Assembly (NCBI GenBank): GCA_900128395.1
Contig: LT649276.1
Span: 1 to 47,380 of the forward strand
Length of the DNA stretch: 47,380 nt
Reading direction: 5' to 3'
DNA from: Stramenopiles sp. TOSAG23-2
Taxonomy: Eukaryota; Sar
Part shown: in pieces, positions 1 to 9,539 of the stretch
How positions within the stretch are numbered: the stretch's first letter is position 1
Layout of the letters: each line of letters starts with the position of its first letter
Position numbers and translations under genes: made by a program
The notes under the pieces: generated by a model
What the model saw: the letters and a program-made list of their open reading frames with translations, nothing else
What the model was told of the DNA's origin: nothing
The model's database searches: none

Positions 1-1
1 T

Positions 2-3000
2 ACGTGTGTTATTTTAAATGACGATACAGTGAAATGTTGGGGGGGCTGGGGGGGGTGGTTGGGTGATCGAGGAGATAATCCTAATGAAATGGGAGATAAT
101 TTACCAACGGTTGATTTAGGAACAGGTAAGACGGCAAAACAACTTGTTGCTGCCATGGAACATGTGTGTGTTTTATTAAATGATGATACAGTGAAATGTT
201 GGGGTTCTGGAGAAAAAGGGAAACTTGGGTATGGTGATACAACCCATCGAAACACATATGATTCCAGTAAAATGGGAGATAATTTACCAACAGTTGATTT
301 AGGAACAGGTAAAACAGCAAAACAAATAGCTGCTTCTTTGTTTCAGAATCATAATTGTGTTATTTTAAATGATGATACTGTTAAATGTTGGGGGTGGGGA
401 GCCTATGGGCAACTTGGGTATGGTGATACAAATGACCGAGGAGACGAACCCAATGAAATGGGAGATAATTTACCAACAGTTGATTTAGGAACAGGTAAGA
501 CAGCAAAACAAATCGTTGCTAGTGGCGACCATACGTGTGTTATTTTGAATGATGATACGGTGAAATGTTGGGGGCGGGGAGCCTATGGGAAACTTGGTTA
601 TGGTAATACATATTCTCAAAAAGATGCATCCAACGTACCAACAGTTAACTTAGGAACAGGTAAGACAGCAAAACAAATCGTTGCTGGTGATGGGCATACG
701 TGTGCTATTTTAAATGATGATTCGGTAAAATGTTGGGGTTGGGGAGAAAAAGGGCAACTTGGTTATGGTAATACAAATAATCGTGGAGATGAACCCAATG
801 AAATGGGAAATAATTTACCTGTTGTTTTGCCATATACATGTGTTGCTGGTAAATATTCACCAAATTCACAAACGGCGTGTCAAGATTGTGATGCTGGTAA
901 ATATTCTACTGCTACGGGTGCAACGAGTGATGCGACATGTCAAAATTGTGATGCTGGTAGTGTGACAGATACATTGTCCTTATCTGGTGGATCTACGTGT
1001 ACCTCGTGTGTAGCTGGGCAATATTCACCAAATTCACAAACGGCATGTCAAAGTTGTGTTGCTGGTAAATATTCTACTGCTATTGGTGCAACGAGTGATG
1101 CGACATGTCAAACTTGTGTTGCTGGTAGTGTAACAGATACATTATCATTATCTGGTGGATCTACATGCACTCCCTGTGTCGCTGGAACATATTCACCAAA
1201 TTCACAAACAGCTTGTCAAGATTGTGATGCTGGTAGTGTGACAGATACATTATCCTTATCTGGTGGATCTACATGCACTCCCTGTGTCGCTGGAACATAT
1301 TCACCAAATTCACAAACAGCTTGTCAAGATTGTGATGCTGGTAGTGTGACAGATACATTATCCTTATCTGGTGGATCTACATGCACTCCCTGTGTCGCTG
1401 GAACATATTCACCAAATTCACAAACAGCTTGTCAAGATTGTGATGCTGGTAGTGTGACAGATACATTATCCTTATCTGGTGGATCTACGTGTAGTCCCTG
1501 CATAGCTGGACAATATTCACCAAATTCACAAACGACGTGTCAAGATTGTGATGCTGGTAGTGTGACAGATACATTATCCTTATCTGGTGGATCTACGTGT
1601 ACTCCCTGTTTAGCTGGACAATATTCATCGAAGGCTCAAACGGCTTGTCAAAATTGTGATGCTGGTAGTGTGACAGATACATTATCCTTATCTGGTGGAT
1701 CTACGTGTACTCCCTGTGTAGCTGGACAATATTCACCAAATTCACAAACGACGTGTCAAGATTGTGATGCTGGTAGTGTGACAGATACATTATCCTTATC
1801 TGGTGGATCTACGTGTACTCCCTGCATAGCTGGAAAATATTCACCAAATTCACAAACAGCTTGTCAAGATTGTTATGCTGGTAGTGTAACTGATACATTA
1901 TCCTTATCTGGTGGATCTACCTGCACTGCCTGTGTAGCTGGAAAATATTCACCGAACCCTCAAACGGCATGCCAAAATTGTGATGCTGGTAGTGTGACAG
2001 ATACATTATCCCTATCAGGTGGGTCTACATGTACTCCCTGTTTAGCTGGACAATATTCATCGAAGGCTCAAACGGCTTGTCAAAATTGTGATGCTGGTAG
2101 TGTGACAGATACATTATCCTTATCTGGTGGGTCTACCTGCACTGCCTGTGTAGCTGGAAAATATTCACCGAACCCTCAAACGGCATGCCAAAATTGTGAT
2201 GCTGGTAGTGTGACAGATACATTATCCCTATCAGGTGGGTCTACATGTACTCCCTGTTTAGCTGGACAATATTCATCGAAGGCTCAAACGGCTTGTCAAA
2301 ATTGTGATGCTGGTAGTGTGACAGATACATTATCCTTATCTGGTGGGTCTACCTGCACTGCCTGTGTAGCTGGAAAATATTCACCGAACCCTCAAACGGC
2401 ATGCCAAAATTGTGATGCTGGTAAATATTCTACTGCTACGGGTGCAACGAGTGACGCGACATGCCAAAATTGTGATGCTGGTAAATATTCTACTGCTACG
2501 GGTGCAACGAGTGACGCGACATGTCAAAATTGTGATGCTGGTAGTGTGACAGATACATTATCTTTATCTGGTGGGTCTACATGTACTCCTTGTGTAGCTG
2601 GACAATATTCACCAAATTCACAAACAGCTTGTCAAGATTGTGATGCTGGTAGGTATAATAATGTAACTACTGGTGCTACTAACTGTAAAGCCTGCTCACC
2701 TGGGCGTTACTCTGATGCGGAAGCGGAAATCTCTGAAAGTAGTTGCATTGCATGTGCTGCTGGAAAATATTCGATATCTGGTGAAGGACAAACCTCTGAA
2801 AATGTATGCATTGCATGTGTTGCTGGAAAATATTCAACACTTGAAGGACAAACCTCTGAAGACGTTTGTGTAGATTGTCCAATAGGTAAATTTAGTGATA
2901 AAGATAGCCAGACCTCTGAAACTGCATGCACGCCATGTTTACCTGAAACATACAACGATGTAATAGGGCAGACAGAGTGTACATTGTGCTTACCTGGAAC

Positions 3001-4807
3001 TCTGAACCCGCTAACTGGCGCAACAACGGCAGATGTTTGTTGCGCTGCTGGTACATACACAAATGAAGCAGCAAATAACTGCATGACATGTCCAAAACCA
3101 CAACATTGTTTAGGGGGTACGACATGTGCCAATAATCGCGATGGATTGGGTTGCTCAAAATGTAAAAATAGACATTATACAGTGGATGGGGAATTTTGTA
3201 CTCCTTGTCCCGAATCAAGTATTGGGCAGTGGGTTTTGGCTATTTTTATAGTAATGCTATTAGTGAAAGCAGTTTACAGCATATTAAAAGAAAATTTTTC
3301 AGAGGATGAGGAAAAAAAGCAAAAAGGAAAAGAAAACAAAGAAGTGAAACGCCAACATAGCCGAGGCACATTTGAAGATGGAATTGGAGATACAGTTGGT
3401 AAATCAAACCATATACAATCAGTGTCGGGTACACTTCAGAATACAATTAATCACTCCCGTCATCGATTGTTGTCAATGGCGGGTTTGATTTCTATATTGG
3501 CAAAGCATATGTTGGTAATGGCATTTCAATTTCCATCATTTCCATTTATTCATCTTCCAGCTGACATACGTCAATTTTTACAATCCATACTAAGTTTATT
3601 TACATTTGATTTAAGCGGTTTTGTGTCATCTCCAGAATGCGATTGGGACTTACCAACCGTGGAAAAATTTATTATAAAAATGTTTTTACCACTTGTATTT
3701 GTGATTAGTTTTACTTTGTGGTATGTTGTTGGTAAAATGGTAATTAAACAAAACAAACGTCGTAATTTTTTCAATCGTGTCATTGGTGTTACCTCTTTTT
3801 TATGGATAACAACATTGTATAGTTTAAATTTGTACCAAACAATGTCTGCATGGGATTGTACAGAGGCTGAAGGCACTGCTACGTTAGATTTGGATCCAGA
3901 TATTGAATGTCAAACTGGTGATCATGGAATATTTATTGCATTTTCATTACTAAGTCTAATGCTCTACACGGTTATGCCTGCTATATTGAGTTATTTAAAA
4001 CATAGAAATCATGCATGTGGAAAATACGGCTCCTCCTTGCTTCAATTGAAAATGCCAGAATGGGAAGATCCTCATAATTGTTCAAAATATACTGAATTGT
4101 CCAAACCGTGTTATGACTGTGAAGATTGCGATTTAAGACAACGTTACAGTTGGTTTTATAATAAATATCATACATCGTGCTTTAATTATGAATGCATCGT
4201 TTTTTTACAAAAAGTATTTATTGGCGGAATTGGTTTGTTTTTCACAAACCGTATAGATATAGCTATGATTTTGATGATTGTGTGCAATTTTATATTTATA
4301 GGTATTACTGTTTATTTTCAACCATATTTGACGGATGCAGAAAGTTTGATAATTCGCCAGGAAGGACGCGCGCATGCAAATATTGACCGCGAAAAGTGCT
4401 CTAAAAAAGGTTGTGGTGTTAATAATAGTTTAGATGTTTTGTTATTGAGTGCAGAAATATGTCTATGTATTTCTGCATTGTTAACATTTAATTTAAAACA
4501 AACATTAAATTCTAACAGTAGTTGCGTCAGCCGTAAATTGATAAATGGTAGTGTTACACTTGTCGAAATGCCATTGAATGAATGTATCATAAAAAAATAT
4601 CCAGCAGAAGATGGATTTATAGCATTTTTTGAATTCATTGGATTGATTGTTTATATAGTTGGATATTTATATGTGTTAAAATTTGCAATCGTGTTTTTCC
4701 ACAGGAAATATTTTAAAAAGAATGTTGAAAAGAAAGATCGCAAGAAAGAAAATGATATGGGGACACCTGTACCGAATTCATACGTAAAACCTACTGAAAT
4801 GATTTAA
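2..4807 (+). CDS. RCC1-repeat / cysteine-rich-repeat / multi-pass membrane protein (5' partial)
   Basis: The frame is open to the left edge, so the gene starts outside the window. Residue 1 here is the codon at 29. Residues 1 to about 265 are RCC1-like propeller repeats, each with N-D-D-T-V-K-C-W-G and L-G-Y-G signatures. About 270 to 1062 is a long cysteine-rich array of C-x-A-G-x-Y-S units resembling TNFR/ephrin-receptor-like repeats, with 14 copies of a module containing S-V-T-D-T-L-S-L-S-G-G-S-T-C. From about 1066 to 1570 there are roughly eight hydrophobic helices, the first beginning Q-W-V-L-A-I-F-I-V, and the protein ends in a basic tail. I infer a plasma-membrane protein with a very large extracellular repeat region. 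The ligand and function are unknown. Similar cysteine-rich membrane proteins are abundant in algal and heterotrophic protists. It ends in TAA; the next gene, on the same strand, starts 777 bases on. Confidence 0.85.
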   Translation, partial: TCVILNDDTVKCWGGWGGWLGDRGDNPNEMGDNLPTVDLGTGKTAKQLVAAMEHVCVLLNDDTVKCWGSGEKGKLGYGDTTHRNTYDSSKMGDNLPTVDLGTGKTAKQIAASLFQNHNCVILNDDTVKCWGWGAYGQLGYGDTNDRGDEPNEMGDNLPTVDLGTGKTAKQIVASGDHTCVILNDDTVKCWGRGAYGKLGYGNTYSQKDASNVPTVNLGTGKTAKQIVAGDGHTCAILNDDSVKCWGWGEKGQLGYGNTNNRGDEPNEMGNNLPVVLPYTCVAGKYSPNSQTACQDCDAGKYSTATGATSDATCQNCDAGSVTDTLSLSGGSTCTSCVAGQYSPNSQTACQSCVAGKYSTAIGATSDATCQTCVAGSVTDTLSLSGGSTCTPCVAGTYSPNSQTACQDCDAGSVTDTLSLSGGSTCTPCVAGTYSPNSQTACQDCDAGSVTDTLSLSGGSTCTPCVAGTYSPNSQTACQDCDAGSVTDTLSLSGGSTCSPCIAGQYSPNSQTTCQDCDAGSVTDTLSLSGGSTCTPCLAGQYSSKAQTACQNCDAGSVTDTLSLSGGSTCTPCVAGQYSPNSQTTCQDCDAGSVTDTLSLSGGSTCTPCIAGKYSPNSQTACQDCYAGSVTDTLSLSGGSTCTACVAGKYSPNPQTACQNCDAGSVTDTLSLSGGSTCTPCLAGQYSSKAQTACQNCDAGSVTDTLSLSGGSTCTACVAGKYSPNPQTACQNCDAGSVTDTLSLSGGSTCTPCLAGQYSSKAQTACQNCDAGSVTDTLSLSGGSTCTACVAGKYSPNPQTACQNCDAGKYSTATGATSDATCQNCDAGKYSTATGATSDATCQNCDAGSVTDTLSLSGGSTCTPCVAGQYSPNSQTACQDCDAGRYNNVTTGATNCKACSPGRYSDAEAEISESSCIACAAGKYSISGEGQTSENVCIACVAGKYSTLEGQTSEDVCVDCPIGKFSDKDSQTSETACTPCLPETYNDVIGQTECTLCLPGTLNPLTGATTADVCCAAGTYTNEAANNCMTCPKPQHCLGGTTCANNRDGLGCSKCKNRHYTVDGEFCTPCPESSIGQWVLAIFIVMLLVKAVYSILKENFSEDEEKKQKGKENKEVKRQHSRGTFEDGIGDTVGKSNHIQSVSGTLQNTINHSRHRLLSMAGLISILAKHMLVMAFQFPSFPFIHLPADIRQFLQSILSLFTFDLSGFVSSPECDWDLPTVEKFIIKMFLPLVFVISFTLWYVVGKMVIKQNKRRNFFNRVIGVTSFLWITTLYSLNLYQTMSAWDCTEAEGTATLDLDPDIECQTGDHGIFIAFSLLSLMLYTVMPAILSYLKHRNHACGKYGSSLLQLKMPEWEDPHNCSKYTELSKPCYDCEDCDLRQRYSWFYNKYHTSCFNYECIVFLQKVFIGGIGLFFTNRIDIAMILMIVCNFIFIGITVYFQPYLTDAESLIIRQEGRAHANIDREKCSKKGCGVNNSLDVLLLSAEICLCISALLTFNLKQTLNSNSSCVSRKLINGSVTLVEMPLNECIIKKYPAEDGFIAFFEFIGLIVYIVGYLYVLKFAIVFFHRKYFKKNVEKKDRKKENDMGTPVPNSYVKPTEMI
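952..2640 (+). repeat. 108-bp in-frame tandem repeat array with a 216-bp higher-order unit
   Basis: The module GATGCTGGTAGTGTGACAGA recurs every 108 bp (36 codons), for example at 1225 and 1333. The last part is organised as an alternating A-B pair of modules, copied three times at exact 216-bp spacing (same words at 1921, 2137 and 2353). Neighbouring copies are almost identical at the DNA level, which points to recent unequal exchange or slippage. All copies keep frame and cysteine spacing. Confidence 0.9.
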
Positions 4808-5584
4808 TAAATCTGAGTACAAAACAGAAGCAAACCAAAAGCAAGCTGATTCATTGTATAGTGTGGTGGGAAAATATAAAAGAGGGGGAATAAAATTTTG
4901 TGATTATAATATTTTCTAACTGAACTAATTTTCAACCACCTTCAGCAATGTATGTTGTATATTTTCCCTTCCAAAAAAAACATTTATATAGGAAAATAAA
5001 TTTAGTGTACAAACAGTACACATATAGTTTTTGGATATTTCCATCAATTTTAAGGACTCATGAAAAAATACAGTCTTGATCTGCTGGTGAAAATATTTTT
5101 TCTTTCGCTTTTGATTAGCATCTACATACCATTGAAAAATGAAAAAAAATTAGGAAATCGAAAACAAAATCTGCCGTTCATAGTCGCTAGCAGGCAGATA
5201 GCATCGAATTATGTTACAACATGATCGCAGCAAGGGATACAAGCGTCAAAATGTTTCATAGTGTGAATTGGAGAAGATATTTAGGGTGGTGGGGAAAAAA
5301 AAATCCAGAGTTCATCAGTCCGGTCGGTCCATCAAATGTCCAAATCTCCGGTTTTTCCTCAAAAATACTATTAGCTACCAGGTATTATTTCAATTATATA
5401 CTACATAATAACCACACCAATAATCATCTCTCCTCCTCCCCCCGTTCTGGGTCCTCAACGAAGCATATATTTTAAATAATAATAGTGCAATACAGTAAAA
5501 ACAACAATATATTCAATATAGATAGTGAGATATATTATAGAACATATATATATATATATATATAAATAAATGCGATAAAACACA
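4808..5584. other. Intergenic region, no gene seen
   Basis: AT-rich spacer between two same-strand genes. It holds the 3' UTR of the membrane protein and the upstream region of EAF6. An 84-codon reading frame at 5221-5475 has no recognisable domain and a low-complexity tail, so I do not call it. An (AT)n run lies around 5545-5563, just upstream of the EAF6 start. Confidence 0.6.
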
Positions 5585-6049
5585 ATGAATGAAAATAAAG
5601 ATAGTGAGATTGATAAAAGTTTAACACCACTTATTGCTCAGACGGAATATCAATTAATAGAGAAAGATAAAAATGCATTAGTAGAAAAAATTGAACAATT
5701 AGATGCTGAAATTCATAGTTTAGAAACAGCTTATTTTAATAGGTCAGAAACTAAAACTGATAGTTATAATGCAATTAGGGGTTGGGATGGCTTTCTCGAT
5801 GCAAAGTTGGATGGTAATAATAGTGGTAAAGAAAAAAAGGTTCCTGAAGGTGAGCGATATTTTTCAAATTCTTCTATGAAATCGAAGTATTCATCTGGTA
5901 GGATTGTTGGACAAACTGCTTTTGACAAAGATGATTCAGATACTAATGGAAAAGGTAAAGCAAAAAATAAATCAAAACGTGGTAAAAATAATTCAAATAG
6001 TGGTAGTAGTAGGACTAGAAAAGATGGCAGGAAACGAAAACGATATTAA
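5585..6049 (+). CDS. EAF6: EAF6-like subunit of histone acetyltransferase complexes
   Basis: 154 residues. A short coiled coil (about 25-52) ends in the family signature S-L-E-T-A-Y. It is followed by I-R-G-W-D-G-F-L (residues 64-71) and then E-G-E-R-Y-F-S-N-S-S (about 88-97). This order is diagnostic of the EAF6/MEAF6 family, the small subunit shared by NuA4/NuA3-type (animal TIP60, MOZ/HBO1) acetyltransferase complexes. The family acts in the nucleus as a scaffold subunit, not a catalyst. The tail from about residue 120 is Lys/Arg/Ser/Asn-rich and probably a nuclear-localisation and nucleic-acid-contacting tail. The length is normal for the family. The start is the first ATG after an AT-rich leader. 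It shares the window with an EZH-like methyltransferase, but nothing links the two in regulation. Confidence 0.9.
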   Translation: MNENKDSEIDKSLTPLIAQTEYQLIEKDKNALVEKIEQLDAEIHSLETAYFNRSETKTDSYNAIRGWDGFLDAKLDGNNSGKEKKVPEGERYFSNSSMKSKYSSGRIVGQTAFDKDDSDTNGKGKAKNKSKRGKNNSNSGSSRTRKDGRKRKRY

Positions 6050-6389
6050 TATATATATATATATAATTATAAATGTTTTAAAATTTTTGTACAGAGTAAT
6101 TTAGGTTGAACATACACTAAAAACTTTTACGAAAAAATATATTTTATTTTTATTTATTTAAATATTTAAAATATCATATGACATATCATTATAATTTAAT
6201 TGTCAATAACATATTATTAATATCATAACTCCTGTGACAGAAATTACCGATGGAGGTAAATCAGATGTTATCAACCTTCTGTTGTGGTGTATATATTTTA
6301 TTCTTTTACTATATTAAGTTACATACTCATACAACGTTGGATAATCATACTTCTGTTGTGGTGTATATATTTTTATTCTTAATATTATA
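6050..6389. other. Convergent 3' intergenic region
   Basis: Spacer between the ends of EAF6 and the cullin gene, which converge. It is strongly AT-rich. Its right half is a duplicated copy of the cullin 3' end (see the repeat at 6276-6425). No gene is seen. Confidence 0.6.
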
Positions 6390-6425
6390 TTAAGCTACAT
6401 ACTCATACAACGTTGGATCATCATC
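6276..6425. repeat. Tandem duplication (about 74 bp) of the cullin gene 3' end
   Basis: The segment starting CTTCTGTTGTGGTGTATATA at 6276 repeats from 6350 with few changes. The right copy contains the cullin stop codon and its last codons. The left copy therefore carries a second, extragenic version of the final codons (L-Y-E-Y-V plus stop), lying in the cullin 3' UTR. Confidence 0.85.
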
Positions 6426-8762
6426 ACTTCGTTCTAAATAGTCTCTGGATATTAAATCTTCTATACGTGGTTTTATTAATTCAGCTTTTGCTTGAAATAA
6501 TGGTTTCAACATTTTAATCGTTTCTGCAACTAAAGCATCATGTTTAACGGTCTCTTTTTGCTTCATAATACGTACTATTGTTGCTTCCATTTGATGCTTC
6601 CTACGTTCACGCACATCACCACTTGTATCATCACGTTCTTTATCTGATGTTTTCGCAACTGCCAATGGTATACGAATGCGTCTTTGCTTATCTGAAAATT
6701 GATGATTTACACATACACGTTCAGAACTTGGTAAAGATGGACCTGTTATACCATCATTGACAGTTTTTAAAATTTTATATTTACCAAAGACTAAAGGCAT
6801 TAATTGTTTGTTCAAATCACTTATACTCATCTTCAACGCTTGTGCGATTCCAGTTGGACTTTGTGCATCCCAACGGTTGAATAACAATAATATACAAGCT
6901 TGAAATGTTGACATCGTCATTTCTCCCGTGTAACCGGTTACGGAGCCGCTATTGAAAGCGCCTTGGACGACGATTGATCCTAACGTATGTACCCATCTCA
7001 ATTTACGATTAGCTGTTCGTAAGCAATAAAACTGTTCAAAGACATCTTTCGCTATTTGTAAATCTTTTGCCATAGCAAAATCAAGATGTTTATACGATGG
7101 CCAGAATCCTTGCGTTAATACATTCACGCTTAAGGCTATTTGCAATTGGCTTGGATCAACAGGTTGTGCTTTCTTTTGCGGAGATTTATCCTCCGTAGAT
7201 GATGCAAGCTCGCCTTGGGTCTTTTCCATTAAAGATTCTGGATCAGCTAGATAATCCGTGAAATCGTTTTGAACATCTGCAGCTAATCGCATATCGTTCA
7301 ACATACCCTCATATTTAGCAGTATATTGTGCACCACAACGAGCTTTTAAATTGGATAAAACACGTTGTTCCATATCATCACCACCACTACGTCCTAATAA
7401 CAAGCGTTTTGCAAGTTGTTTCCTATAAAATTCAGAGAAAATATCTTTATCGCGCAAATACACGAAGATTTTTGTTAAATTATCCAAATATGCTAATGAT
7501 CCAATGCCACCAAAGGATTCGCCACCACGTGCAGATTTTGGCTTTGAGCGCAACGCACGATCAATAGCATCTGCAACTAATTCGGTCATCTGTTTCTTCC
7601 CTTTCACCTTCGTATTAGCTGATTTTTCAAAACCAGAGTTCATTGCCTCTTTGAATACATTGTCTCCATGGAAACATTCTTCCCCCAAACGTTCGAAGCT
7701 TGCTAATAATTTGATTAAATGATCGATTAGCTCTTTTGGATGGACAGAACTAATAGTTTGCATAACTTCTGTTGTCACATATAAACGGAAATGTTTCGCA
7801 GCAACCTCTAATCCATTCGGTACTCTGGAGTATAAACGGTATAAACGTAACAAATCTCGTCGGCAATATCCTTTCAATAGCTCTGCCATACCTCCGCTAG
7901 ATTCGTCTCCTAATACATCCTCTTGTGCATTTGTCAAAAGCTCTTCCTCGCATGCTTTCACTAATTTTGGTAATGTCGATTTACGCAAATAATAATGAAC
8001 ACGATCTGTTTCTTCTTCCAAACGTGATTCACAACGTTGTAAATAATTTGCCAAACCATATTTTGATGCCCAGTTTTCAGAATCACTTTTGCTTTCTTCT
8101 GTTGCTGCCAGTAATATTGGTTTCTCCAAGAATTCCTCATACACACGCTCATTGCCATTGCCCATGACTAAGTACATTTCCGTGACATCACGTATAATTC
8201 GTTGATCCAGTGCATTTGATACGCCGTTATTACGTTCTCGTGCAATAAGCTGTACAACAGCTTTTGCGGCTAACGTTTTGCCTTGTTGGAATACAATTTT
8301 TTGAAATGCTTTCATACCAACCGTATGCAAATCATCAATTGCTAAACGACGAACGTAAAATCTATTGACATAAGCAAACATTTTACATTGCCATTTCAAT
8401 AATAATTTATGGTTAACCCAACGTTGGTGTAATTCTGTTAAAAATGCTTCCGTAGAGTGTTTTTTTCCCATACATGCCGGTGCAACTGTATCAGTTAAAT
8501 ATTGTTCAATACTTTTACGATGAGCAAAATATAGTTTACCACTCCAATTACTTGGTGCTTTTTGCGTACACATTTTGTATATTGTAGTATACAAATCTAC
8601 AAAATCTTCATTTCTGTATTTGATATTTGAGCCACGTTCAACAATTTTTTGTAAACGTCGAATACCTTTTTTCTCTATAACTGACCATCCATCTTCAAAC
8701 GATATAGGCTTAATACCTTTTGGTCCAGGAGCAACATTCATAGCACGTGGTGCAAGCGCCAT
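6390..8762 (-). CDS. CUL1: Cullin (CUL1-like), scaffold of a RING ubiquitin ligase
   Basis: 790 residues, normal for a cullin. The N-terminal cullin repeat region has L-Y-T-T-I-Y-x-M-C-T-Q-K, closest to plant and animal CUL1, which binds SKP1/F-box adaptors. The cullin-homology domain follows (for example Y-R-K-Q-L-A-K-R-L-L), then the C-terminal winged helix with the neddylation site I-V-R-I-M-K-Q-K. The modified lysine should be K734. The protein ends D-Y-L-E-R-S-D-D-D-P-T-L-Y-E-Y-V-A, the usual cullin ending. The role is assembly of SCF-type ligases that polyubiquitinate cell-cycle and signalling proteins. The assignment to CUL1 over CUL3 or CUL4 rests on the N-terminal motif and is less certain than the family call. 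Its promoter region is shared divergently with the EF-hand gene. Confidence 0.9.
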   Translation of the reverse strand: MALAPRAMNVAPGPKGIKPISFEDGWSVIEKKGIRRLQKIVERGSNIKYRNEDFVDLYTTIYKMCTQKAPSNWSGKLYFAHRKSIEQYLTDTVAPACMGKKHSTEAFLTELHQRWVNHKLLLKWQCKMFAYVNRFYVRRLAIDDLHTVGMKAFQKIVFQQGKTLAAKAVVQLIARERNNGVSNALDQRIIRDVTEMYLVMGNGNERVYEEFLEKPILLAATEESKSDSENWASKYGLANYLQRCESRLEEETDRVHYYLRKSTLPKLVKACEEELLTNAQEDVLGDESSGGMAELLKGYCRRDLLRLYRLYSRVPNGLEVAAKHFRLYVTTEVMQTISSVHPKELIDHLIKLLASFERLGEECFHGDNVFKEAMNSGFEKSANTKVKGKKQMTELVADAIDRALRSKPKSARGGESFGGIGSLAYLDNLTKIFVYLRDKDIFSEFYRKQLAKRLLLGRSGGDDMEQRVLSNLKARCGAQYTAKYEGMLNDMRLAADVQNDFTDYLADPESLMEKTQGELASSTEDKSPQKKAQPVDPSQLQIALSVNVLTQGFWPSYKHLDFAMAKDLQIAKDVFEQFYCLRTANRKLRWVHTLGSIVVQGAFNSGSVTGYTGEMTMSTFQACILLLFNRWDAQSPTGIAQALKMSISDLNKQLMPLVFGKYKILKTVNDGITGPSLPSSERVCVNHQFSDKQRRIRIPLAVAKTSDKERDDTSGDVRERRKHQMEATIVRIMKQKETVKHDALVAETIKMLKPLFQAKAELIKPRIEDLISRDYLERSDDDPTLYEYVA

Positions 8763-9539
8763 CTTTGTATTATTCTAATTTTCTAATATTTTTTTCTTCT
8801 TTATAATACAACTTGTATATGTATGTATATTAAAAATTACAATTGCAGCGCACGAAAAAAAATATCAAACTATCTAAAAAATATCTAGATACCTCTTTCT
8901 TACATAACAATATTTCTTTCCTCTCTCTTTCTTGTGTAATTTTTCCAAATATGTATTGTTTTTGAAATAAGATGATGATGTGTGGTGCTACACGACATTT
9001 AATAATAATAACGTCTCAATTCGAACACAACAAATAATATTCAAAATTCATCAACAACAAAAAATAAAAAAAAGTACCAAGATCCAAGATCATATACGAG
9101 CTCGTACATAGTAGTATACCACCAAGGTGGTAGGGGTAGCTAACTAGCTCTAGCTCTAACACACCAGGTTAAGGTGGTAGCTCGCTCTAGTTTTCTTTTT
9201 GTTTTCTGCAGCCTTTTTTTTTTTCGTCGTCAGCATTTTTGCATATTAATGATGTGCGGTGAACCAGGTGGTGTGCTGGTGTGCTGGTGGTGTGCCAGGT
9301 GTGCTATGTCCGCGAAAAACGTTTCAACTTTTGTATTTTTATTTTAATAAATGCACAAATGATTATAATATCATTATATATAGTCTCATACATAATTCAT
9401 ATGTAATTATAGTATATATTTACAAATTGTACATTTTATTTTTAAGATAATAGATAATTTTACGCGATAAGCAAATTGGAATACAATAATTAAAGAGCCA
9501 TTTGGAAGTTTTAACACTTTCACCCAATTTATTGAAAGT
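8763..9539. other. Divergent promoter region (cullin / EF-hand gene)
   Basis: 777 bases between two divergent starts; no gene seen. The middle (about 9095-9300) is locally GC-richer and full of short repeated words such as CCAGGT, GGTGGTA and TAGCTAGCTC-like runs, which recur upstream of several other genes in this window. No TATA box can be assigned in such AT-rich DNA. Confidence 0.55.

Noticed and set aside
2707-3132. 141-codon minus-strand frame under the cysteine-rich protein
   Set aside because: Shadow of the repeat-bearing plus-strand gene, with no independent domain.
5221-5475. 84-codon frame in the first spacer
   Set aside because: No recognisable domain, a Ser/His/Asn-rich tail and no homology clue; likely chance.
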